Below are positions 1 to 4,613 of a stretch of 6,816 nucleotides of DNA, piece after piece. The notes below the pieces were generated by a model. That model worked only from the letters and a program-made list of their open reading frames with translations, did no database searches and was not told the origin of the DNA. The stretch's first letter is position 1. Every line of letters starts with the position of its first letter. This stretch comes from Desulfobacteraceae bacterium (GTDB lineage: Bacteria > Desulfobacterota > Desulfobacteria > Desulfobacterales > UBA11574): the NCBI GenBank assembly GCA_002868985.1, contig PKTV01000451.1:1-6816 (forward strand). The letters run 5' to 3'. The position numbers and the translations under genes are program-made.

Positions 1-140
1 ATAAATAAAGCCGTCTATCTTTTTCGAACCTGATAAATTATCATTCAAGTTTCGGGCCCTTAATTTTCAGCCTGCCAACTACAAGGCTTTTCAGCAATAT
101 TGGGGTGTTAAACTTGAGTTACAATAAAAAAAATGCATGA

Positions 141-152
141 AAGGAGCAATAT
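141..152 (+). promoter_or_regulatory. Ribosome binding site of the SagB-like gene
   Basis: AAGGAG at 141-146 lies 6 bases before the ATG at 153, which is a good Shine-Dalgarno match and fixes this start. An earlier ATG at 133 is in another frame. A TACAAT hexamer at 120-125 could be a -10 box, but I see no convincing -35 at 16-18 bases upstream, so no promoter is called. Confidence 0.8.
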
Positions 153-887
153 ATGGCACTTTACAAAGAGGGACTGGCCTTTCGCTATATTCAGGGCACC
201 AAATATCATCGGGACAAACCTATGAGCGACCATCTCGGGTCCATTCCGGCTGTCCAGAGTTGTAAAACCTATCCGGATGCGGAACGACTTAGGCTGCCAC
301 AGCCCGACCTGAACCATCCGGCGAATTTATGGCAATGTATGAGAAGGCGTCGGTCCGAGCGTGATACCACTTCGGAACCGTTGAGCTTAAATGAATTTTC
401 AACGTTGCTTTGGGCGGCCCAGGGGGTTACGGCGCGGGCCGGAATTCATCTGCTACGCACCGCACCTTCAGCAGGCGCCCTTTATCCCTTTGAAACCTAT
501 CTTTATGTCGATCACGTTGAAGACATACCTCAGGGGATTTACCATTTCGATGTAGCATCCTTTGCCCTTGAGCGGTTGAAAGATGGAAGCTTCAACAGAG
601 ATATGACCACAGCCTGTCTGGGGCAGCCGGTGGTGCGTCGTGCTGCGGTTGTTTTCATCTGGACCGCCATGATGCTCAGGTGTATGGTAAAATATCGCGA
701 CCGCGCTGTGCGCTACATTCCCATGGACCTCGGCCATGTCTGTCAGAACGTCCAGCTGGCTGCCACCGCAATGGATCTCGGTTCTTGTCCAATCGGCGCA
801 TTTTTTGATGATGAGATCAACCGGTTGCTTGAAATCGACGGTGAAGATGAGACAGTCCTGTACTTAATCACGGTAGGAAAAATGTGA
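153..887 (+). CDS. SagB/ThcOx-type FMN-dependent oxidoreductase (nitroreductase fold)
   Basis: The complete 244-residue protein has the layout of the SagB/ThcOx branch of the nitroreductase superfamily. Members are FMN flavoproteins; the best-known ones oxidise azolines to azoles in thiazole/oxazole-modified peptides, but many stand-alone homologues have no known substrate. Visible motifs are an arginine-rich RRRRSER at residues 64-70 (the usual FMN-phosphate region), LLWAAQGVT at 85-93, the diagnostic APSAGALYPFETYLYV at 104-119, GIYHFD at 128-133, KYRDRAVRYIPMDLGHVCQN at 180-199 and a C-terminal LYLITVGK at 236-243. The length is typical of a single-domain member, and no signal peptide or membrane segment is seen. 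The start is supported by AAGGAG six bases upstream. No YcaO cyclodehydratase, precursor peptide or transporter is visible nearby, so an azole-peptide role is not supported here. Family assignment is confident; the substrate is unknown. Confidence 0.88.
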   Translation: MALYKEGLAFRYIQGTKYHRDKPMSDHLGSIPAVQSCKTYPDAERLRLPQPDLNHPANLWQCMRRRRSERDTTSEPLSLNEFSTLLWAAQGVTARAGIHLLRTAPSAGALYPFETYLYVDHVEDIPQGIYHFDVASFALERLKDGSFNRDMTTACLGQPVVRRAAVVFIWTAMMLRCMVKYRDRAVRYIPMDLGHVCQNVQLAATAMDLGSCPIGAFFDDEINRLLEIDGEDETVLYLITVGKM

Positions 888-1207
888 AGCCCTTGATAAA
901 AGTCCCTTTTTGTCCGATTTCAGCGTCACACTCAGATTTCAATCCTCGAAATACGCCGTGTATTCCTGCGGTTAAAATCTTCGTCTTCCTTAAACTCGAA
1001 AAAAAATGAACATTTCTCAAAGGCTTCAGTTTCTGAAAGATATAATACTTTGGTTGGTCAGATCTCTATAAATTATTCAGATAGTGTCCATCCATAATTG
1101 TAAGATAGGCACATTGCGTTTCCAATTTATAAATGAGCAATTTTTGTCCGGATCAAGGCCACAGCCGGAAACCCGCGGAGAACGCAGATCCGGGCAAAAA
1201 GGGCCAT
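888..1207. other. Convergent intergenic spacer without a gene
   Basis: This 320-base spacer lies between two converging genes. Open frames crossing its right part are only the antisense of the HDAC-like gene. It is AT-rich in the middle (about 1000-1140). It contains a small AATAC/GTATT inverted repeat (950-954 and 960-964), a long 14-base inverted repeat at 1141-1200, and TTTTTG(T/C)CCG motifs at 907-916, 1141-1150 and, inverted, 1191-1200. No canonical intrinsic terminator (GC stem followed by a T tract) is evident for either gene. Confidence 0.6.
1141..1200. repeat. Long inverted repeat / stem-loop beside the HDAC-like stop codon
   Basis: The arm TTTTTGTCCGGATC (1141-1154) is the reverse complement of GATCCGGGCAAAAA (1187-1200) at 13 of 14 positions. 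The one difference is a G-U wobble when read as + strand RNA. The loop is 32 bases (1155-1186) and GC-rich, containing CCGCGG. The right arm ends 7 bases from the stop codon at 1208-1210. The T run is on the outer left and the A run on the outer right on both strands, so this is not a standard intrinsic terminator, although it could still act as a transcript 3' end stabiliser or protein site. Confidence 0.7.
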
Positions 1208-2092
1208 TTATGGATGGAAATCAGCCAATATTTCTATGATCGGTGGTATGACATTGGTGGCGATGTCGGTGCGGGAGCCGCCGCCCAAAACCACTTCCAA
1301 GCGACCGTCGGTCACTTCTTCGGCGGTTTTTTTCATAAAGCGGGCAATTTCCTGAAAGCATCGGCCGCTCAATCCAAGGCTGCCGTAATCCCCCTGGTGG
1401 GTATCAAATCCGAAATACCAGAAAATAAGATCCGGTTTAAAATCCTTCACCCGGGGATAGAATTCGTTTTTCACATTGTCGGCGTATTGTTGGTCGACAT
1501 TCCCGGTTTTCTCACCCCGGCCCCAGAATCCCCAAGAGCTGCCCGGTGCCCGGATGTCAACTTTTGTGCCGTCTTCAGATTCAGACTCCATGCCGCAGCA
1601 GCATACATGTAGAACATCAGGATCGTTTCTGAGAAGATCCCGGGTGCCGTCTCCATGGTGGGCGTCCGTATCCATGATTGCAAAGCGCTGAATATTGTGA
1701 ATTTCACGAAGATAGGTGATGGTAATGACCACATCGTTAAAACAGCAATAGCCGCCAAAATAGTCTTTTCCAGAGTGATGGCCACCTGCACCGATGAGCG
1801 CGAATGCATTATCGATTTCCCCGGTACAAATCTTTTCTCCGGCCAGAACGACACCTCCCACCGAGTGCCAGGCCGTTGAACAAAGATGATCCGACTCTAC
1901 ACCTCGGATGAGTTCCGGAGTATGTACCTTCAGAATCCATTCCTCCTCAATGGGGGGCGATTCATAAAGAATAATATTGTCGCGGGCCAGAAGGTGATCG
2001 ATGGCACCTGGAAAATCTTCAAGCCGGGCACCTCGGGTTAAATAGCTTCTACGACTGAAACTGGGGTGATAAAACACGCCGGTTTTTTTCAT
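1208..2092 (-). CDS. Histone deacetylase / AcuC / acetylpolyamine amidohydrolase family protein, atypical active site
   Basis: This 294-residue protein belongs to the arginase-deacetylase fold family of zinc hydrolases (HDACs, AcuC, acetylpolyamine amidohydrolases), which remove acyl groups from lysine or polyamine amines in the cytoplasm. Expected motifs occur in order: GAGGHHSGKDYFGGYCCFND at 101-120 with the paired active-site histidines H105 and H106; DTDAHHGDGT at 141-150 with predicted zinc ligands D143 and H145; and FGFDTHQGD at 227-235 with the third ligand D230. The C-terminal glycine loop, normally ending GGY with the transition-state tyrosine, reads LGGGSRTDIAT (269-279), so Ser273 stands where tyrosine is expected. 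The protein is slightly shorter than many bacterial members. The start Met-Lys-Lys-Thr-Gly-Val-Phe-Tyr-His fits the family N-terminus, but no clear Shine-Dalgarno precedes it. It converges with the SagB-like gene and is 424 bases from the next - strand gene. Zinc-enzyme family is sure; deacetylase activity is not. Confidence 0.85.
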   Translation of the reverse strand: MKKTGVFYHPSFSRRSYLTRGARLEDFPGAIDHLLARDNIILYESPPIEEEWILKVHTPELIRGVESDHLCSTAWHSVGGVVLAGEKICTGEIDNAFALIGAGGHHSGKDYFGGYCCFNDVVITITYLREIHNIQRFAIMDTDAHHGDGTRDLLRNDPDVLHVCCCGMESESEDGTKVDIRAPGSSWGFWGRGEKTGNVDQQYADNVKNEFYPRVKDFKPDLIFWYFGFDTHQGDYGSLGLSGRCFQEIARFMKKTAEEVTDGRLEVVLGGGSRTDIATNVIPPIIEILADFHP

Positions 2093-2133
2093 ATATTTGT
2101 CCGTTTCCCGTTTAAACCTAAACTGAGCGTTTC

Positions 2134-2161
2134 AAATAGTAACAGGGCTGTTAAATAGTAA
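2134..2161. promoter_or_regulatory. Possible operator: repeated AAATAGTAA around an AACAG/CTGTT dyad
   Basis: AAATAGTAA occurs at 2134-2142 and again at 2153-2161, a 19-base period. Overlapping the space between them is AACAGGGCTGTT (2141-2152), a 5+5 dyad with a 2-base centre. The cluster is 42-69 bases upstream of the HDAC-like start, a plausible regulator-binding position. The arms are short and the surroundings AT-rich, so chance is a real alternative. Confidence 0.25.
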
Positions 2162-2262
2162 TAATCATAATTTAATATACATTATTAAAGTTGATAGTGG
2201 ATCTCATCTAATGAATGGATTTATTTAAGCAAAAAATTGTCACCATTTGAAACCCTTCGGGC

Positions 2263-2382
2263 TTGTCGAGTTTACCGAATCTGCATCGTTATGAGACATT
2301 TGCAGTAGCAAACTACGGCTGCATGTCTCATGCCTTGCATCTCCCCGCAGGGGCGGGATCTTGCGACCGGCAAACTCGACAA
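2263..2382 (-). repeat. Folded palindromic intergenic element (closing stem with two inner hairpins)
   Basis: The outer arms TTGTCGAGTTTACCG (2263-2277) and CGGCAAACTCGACAA (2368-2382) pair over 15 positions. The single non-match is an A-C in + strand RNA but a G-U wobble in - strand RNA, which weakly favours a - strand transcript. Inside is a hairpin at 2291-2331: ATGAGACA/TGTCTCAT, then TGCAG/CTGCA, then TAG/CTA around a CAAA loop, with small TT and CGG bulges. A second hairpin has CCCC (2343-2346) and GGGG (2350-2353) around GCA, flanked by ATC/GAT. The result is a three-way-junction-like fold about 120 bases long. It could be a dispersed palindromic or MITE-like repeat, or a structured RNA or 3'/5' UTR. 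I do not recognise a named family. Confidence 0.6.
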
Positions 2383-2428
2383 TCGCTCAATTTAGGTTAA
2401 AGATCGAATAATTATTATTTTACCTTAA

Positions 2429-2482
2429 AAATTTTTCGCCCGGTTGCTTGTTGGCGCTGCTGAGAATTGAGGTGCGAAATTT
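2429..2482 (-). other. Stem-loop, weak candidate terminator of the phosphatase gene
   Basis: AAATTTTTCGC (2429-2439) and GCGAAATTT (2474-2482) pair with a two-base bulge around a 34-base loop. Read on the - strand the stem is followed by an A/T run including TTTTT, and it starts about 35 bases past the phosphatase stop, so it could end that transcript. The stem is short in GC and the loop long, which makes this weak. Confidence 0.3.
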
Positions 2483-2489
2483 GAATAAT

Positions 2490-2517
2490 TAAATTATTTT
2501 GCCCTAAATTATTTTGC
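2490..2517. repeat. 13-base tandem direct repeat at the phosphatase stop codon
   Basis: TAAATTATTTTGC occurs at 2490-2502 and again at 2505-2517, separated by CC, giving a 15-base period. The second copy ends on the first base (+ strand) of the stop codon of the - strand phosphatase gene. It is probably a small slippage duplication; no function is evident. Confidence 0.7.
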
Positions 2518-3152
2518 TAAAAATCGGACAGGGCGGGTTTTCCCAAAACTTTGAGGTAAGCGGTATCATTCAAATACGAAATGATCCACTGTCCGTCTTT
2601 ATATACAAAAAGGTTGGTGCTTGCCGTATCCTGTTGAATTCGCCAGAAATTACTGTTATCAATCCCAAGAAGGCTGCAACAGATGACTTTGTTCGGCGCC
2701 CGATGGGCCACTAAAGCGATGTTTTCATTTTCGTGTTTTTCAAGCAAATCATCAATGGCATTCCGGGTTCGCACCCGTACCTGCTCCAAGCTTTCTCCGC
2801 CGGGAAAAGTAACGTTGTGGGGTTCTGTTAACCACAGGTCATAAAGATCCGGATATTTTTTCTGAACCTCAACCAGACTGACCCCTTCCCATTCACCGTA
2901 GCTGATATCAATAATGGATTCAAGTGGTGTGACCGGGATATTTTGAAATTTAGCGATATTTTGGGCAGTTTCCATTGAACGTGAAAGGGGGCTGCTGTAA
3001 ATGGCATGGAGGGTTTCGTCCTTAAGCGCTTCACCGGCCAAATGCACTTCTTTTTTTCCGGTCTCATCCAAAGGAATATCCATGCGTCCCCGAAAGACCT
3101 CTTCCAGATTCCAGGCGGTCTGACCGTGACGAACCACGTATACTTTGGTCAT
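2517..3152 (-). CDS. Histidine phosphatase (phosphoglycerate mutase / alpha-ribazole phosphatase superfamily)
   Basis: This 211-residue cytoplasmic protein is of the histidine phosphatase superfamily (branch including GpmB, CobC and PhoE), which transfers or hydrolyses phosphate through a phosphohistidine. Motifs seen, numbered from the chosen start: VYVVRHGQTAWN (4-15) with R8 and phospho-acceptor H9; YSSPLSRSMETA (52-63) with R58; SYGEWEG (84-90) with the likely acid/base E87; FPGGES (116-121), frequent in cofactor-independent phosphatase members; and LVAHRAPNKV (147-156) with the second histidine H150. A longer reading from TTG at 3167 adds five residues but would swallow the ribosome binding site. 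The ATG at 3152 is preferred because GGAGG (complement of 3161-3165) sits 8 bases ahead. It stands alone between 424- and 200-base spacers. No cobalamin or glycolysis gene is adjacent, so the substrate (phosphoglycerate, alpha-ribazole-phosphate, other) is undecided. Confidence 0.88.
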   Translation of the reverse strand: MTKVYVVRHGQTAWNLEEVFRGRMDIPLDETGKKEVHLAGEALKDETLHAIYSSPLSRSMETAQNIAKFQNIPVTPLESIIDISYGEWEGVSLVEVQKKYPDLYDLWLTEPHNVTFPGGESLEQVRVRTRNAIDDLLEKHENENIALVAHRAPNKVICCSLLGIDNSNFWRIQQDTASTNLFVYKDGQWIISYLNDTAYLKVLGKPALSDF

Positions 3153-3165
3153 GATGCAAACCTCC
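3153..3165 (-). promoter_or_regulatory. Shine-Dalgarno site that fixes the phosphatase start at 3152
   Basis: On the - strand GGAGG (3161-3165) precedes the ATG at 3152-3150 by 8 bases. The alternative upstream TTG start (3167-3165) overlaps this site, has no site of its own and adds residues not expected before the family's first beta strand. Confidence 0.8.
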
Positions 3166-3185
3166 AACTATGTACTTTCAGTGGG

Positions 3186-3216
3186 TTTATAGACGAAATT
3201 TATGTTTTAATTTCAA
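3186..3216 (-). promoter_or_regulatory. Possible sigma70-type promoter of the phosphatase gene
   Basis: Read on the - strand, TTGAAA (3216-3211) is followed after 19 bases by TATAAA (3191-3186), in an AT-rich stretch 30-60 bases ahead of the start codon. Each hexamer matches consensus well, but the spacer is 1-2 bases longer than ideal. Confidence 0.35.
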
Positions 3217-3235
3217 AAGGATAGACAGACAGCTC

Positions 3236-3257
3236 GCCAACAATAGTGATCGTTGGC
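3236..3257 (-). other. Short stem-loop upstream of the phosphatase gene
   Basis: On the - strand GCCAACGAT and ATTGTTGGC pair over 9 positions (one G-U wobble) around a CACT loop. No T run follows on either strand, so it is not a standard terminator. It lies about 20 bases upstream of the candidate -35 box and 96 bases past the U32 stop. It could be a transcript end-protecting hairpin for the U32 gene or a dyad operator. Confidence 0.4.
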
Positions 3258-3352
3258 TGAAGTTGTGATAAATAAAAGGCTACGGATGAAAATGGCATCA
3301 ACCGAGCCGTTTAAATCTAAGTGCTTTCGTGTGCAGGCATTATGAGTTTTAT

Positions 3353-4378
3353 TTAAATGCCTTTGATTTTCTGGTGGAGTTCTTTGGTTTTCTCCATACG
3401 GGCCCGGTCGCGATCTTTTGCCAGGCGTATGATGTTTTTATCGGCAGCCGCCATTTTGGGATCAAGGAGATCTTTACCCTGATTGAATCCATCGATAAGG
3501 GTTCGATATGCATGGATCATCTCAGAAATTAAAGAGACCGGATATTCACGTCCCTGCACTTTGAGCGTTTGTAAACCCAAGTCAACATACTGTTTCAGCT
3601 CTTCACCGGAAATGGCAAAGGCGACATTCGGTTGGTGACGGATTCTTTCGTTAATATGGACGATTTCTTCAGAACTCTTTCCCTTACGTCGCATCAGTTT
3701 TTCTCTCTGGGCTTCGGTAAGGAGGCAGAATCGAAAGCAACTGCCGCTTCTGTCCGGCCAGCCTTCGTATTCAACGATTTCATTGCCGTTTTCATCGTGA
3801 TGAACTTTTTTAATATAAGAGTCGCTGGTGATCTCATGGAACAGACAATTGCCAACACCCCCGATACAACGGTTCCCGTGGATGAGTATTTCAGTGAGAA
3901 CACCGACGTCATCCGCCTCTTTTTTATACGTTTCCAGTTTTTGCACGGTATCGATTTCGGTACTGGCCACAATCTGGGTGGCGCCGACTTCTCGATAATA
4001 TTCCATCTGTTCATGTGTCTGGATATTACAGCCTACACTGGCATGGATAACCAGTTCCGGATAGTTGCGGTGAATGAGTCGCATGAGATCCGGAGTTTTA
4101 ACGATAACGCCTTCTATGCCATACTGTGCCCATTTGGAGACTTTGCTCAACACACGGATGAAATGTTTTTCCTGTATTTCCGCATTAATAGCCACCCGAA
4201 TCTTTCCGCCGAGAGAATCGGCAATACCTACCGCTTCTCTAATTTGGCTGTCTTCCAGCTCCCAGGCACATTTTCTTCGGCTGAAACCTCTTGCTCCCAC
4301 GTAGACGGCATTGGCGCCATTTTGTAAAACGGCCTCCACCATTGCAAGGCTGCCGCCGGGAGCCAGCAATTCGTTCAT
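3353..4378 (-). CDS. U32 family ('peptidase U32') iron-sulfur protein
   Basis: This 341-residue protein of the U32 family starts with the usual strand and loop ELLAPGGS (3-10) and [16 protein letters not shown] (20-35). The U32 signature is present as [15 protein letters not shown] (164-178): glutamate 163, then G168, C171, four residues, G176 and C178. A second cysteine pair lies in [11 protein letters not shown] (210-220; C214, C218). Four cysteines of this kind hold a [4Fe-4S] cluster in UbiU/UbiV. Characterised relatives do oxygen-independent hydroxylation of ubiquinone precursors (UbiU/V) or modify rRNA/tRNA (RlhA, TrhP); proteolysis is shown only for a few. Here about 35 residues, with a charged stretch near 190-210, separate the two cysteine pairs. 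The C-terminus is basic and helical. The start is set by AAGGAGGG (4395-4388) nine bases ahead. Two tandem promoters suggest independent transcription. The subfamily and substrate are not identifiable from sequence alone. Confidence 0.88.
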   Translation of the reverse strand: MNELLAPGGSLAMVEAVLQNGANAVYVGARGFSRRKCAWELEDSQIREAVGIADSLGGKIRVAINAEIQEKHFIRVLSKVSKWAQYGIEGVIVKTPDLMRLIHRNYPELVIHASVGCNIQTHEQMEYYREVGATQIVASTEIDTVQKLETYKKEADDVGVLTEILIHGNRCIGGVGNCLFHEITSDSYIKKVHHDENGNEIVEYEGWPDRSGSCFRFCLLTEAQREKLMRRKGKSSEEIVHINERIRHQPNVAFAISGEELKQYVDLGLQTLKVQGREYPVSLISEMIHAYRTLIDGFNQGKDLLDPKMAAADKNIIRLAKDRDRARMEKTKELHQKIKGI

Positions 4379-4387
4379 TTTATCGGA

Positions 4388-4395
4388 CCCTCCTT
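4388..4395 (-). promoter_or_regulatory. Strong ribosome binding site of the U32 gene
   Basis: AAGGAGGG read on the - strand, 9 bases before the ATG at 4378. It is the best Shine-Dalgarno match in the window and suggests good translation. Confidence 0.85.
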
Positions 4396-4398
4396 GTG

Positions 4399-4427
4399 CT
4401 AAAAACGGTGCATTTTCCGTTTTTTAG
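4399..4427 (-). other. Leader hairpin between promoter and ribosome binding site of the U32 gene
   Basis: CTAAAAACGG (4399-4408) and CCGTTTTTTAG (4417-4427) pair over ten positions with one bulged base, around an 8-base loop. On the - strand the hairpin ends three bases before AAGGAGGG. The A-run/CGG/CCG/T-run layout resembles a short bidirectional terminator. It could attenuate the U32 transcript, protect its 5' end, or be a chance AT-rich fold. Confidence 0.45.
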
Positions 4428-4439
4428 AATCAATCCATA

Positions 4440-4468
4440 ATTATAAAACATATGATGAATACATTCAA
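4440..4468 (-). promoter_or_regulatory. Proximal sigma70-type promoter of the U32 gene
   Basis: On the - strand TTGAAT (4468-4463), a 17-base spacer and a perfect TATAAT (4445-4440). Transcription would begin near 4433, giving a leader of about 55 bases that starts just before the hairpin at 4427-4399. This is the best promoter in the window. Confidence 0.6.
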
Positions 4469-4509
4469 CACCATTATATTTTGAATCTATTGTGCTCTAT
4501 AGGCGTCAG

Positions 4510-4538
4510 ACTCTAAATGTATCTGCTTATGCTGTCAA
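4510..4538 (-). promoter_or_regulatory. Distal sigma70-type promoter of the U32 gene
   Basis: On the - strand a perfect TTGACA (4538-4533), a 17-base spacer and TAGAGT (4515-4510; 4 of 6 matches to TATAAT). It lies about 70 bases upstream of the proximal promoter and 75 bases after the stop codon of the upstream gene, and would give a leader of about 125 bases. Confidence 0.5.
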
Positions 4539-4613
4539 GAAGTTTTTGCCTAAACTAAAGGATTCAAATTTAAAAATTCAAATGAAGATAATTCATTAAA
4601 AATATATGATTTT

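Larger units (their letters stand above)
2093..2516. other. 424-base intergenic region with several structured elements
   Basis: No gene is supported here. From the HDAC-like start outward it holds a short direct/inverted repeat cluster (2134-2161), an AT-rich stretch (about 2151-2240), a complex folded element (2263-2382), a second stem-loop (2429-2482) and a 13-base tandem repeat touching the phosphatase stop (2490-2517). The - strand promoter of the HDAC-like gene should lie in the AT-rich part. I could not pick a single convincing -35/-10 pair there. Confidence 0.6.

Noticed and set aside
71..96. AGCCT/AGGCT stem followed by TTTT as a terminator of a gene left of the window
   Set aside because: The stem has only 5 pairs and 4 Ts, and no upstream coding end is visible, so it is not distinguishable from chance.
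950..964. AATAC/GTATT inverted repeat as an intrinsic terminator of the SagB-like gene
   Set aside because: There are only 5 pairs, no T run follows, and it lies more than 60 bases after the stop.
1133..1612. 159-codon + strand open frame across the HDAC-like gene
   Set aside because: It lies antisense to a gene with clear HDAC motifs, has no ribosome binding site and no recognisable domain.
2263..2382. Integron attC site or group II intron fragment
   Set aside because: The stem ends do not match attC core sites (GTTRRRY/RYYYAAC), and there is no domain V-like sequence, reverse transcriptase or integrase in the window.
2246..2386. Open - strand frame of about 47 codons running through the folded element
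   Set aside because: It follows a stop codon closely, has no ATG near its beginning and no ribosome binding site, and its sequence is dictated by the inverted repeats. It would be a spurious ORF in any copy of the element.
3153..3167. TTG start at 3167 for the phosphatase
   Set aside because: It would overlap the GGAGG ribosome binding site serving the ATG at 3152 and has no site of its own.
3632..4327. 231-codon + strand open frame antisense to the U32 gene
   Set aside because: It is long but fully within the U32 gene on the other strand, lacks a ribosome binding site and has no family resemblance. The U32 motifs settle the coding strand.
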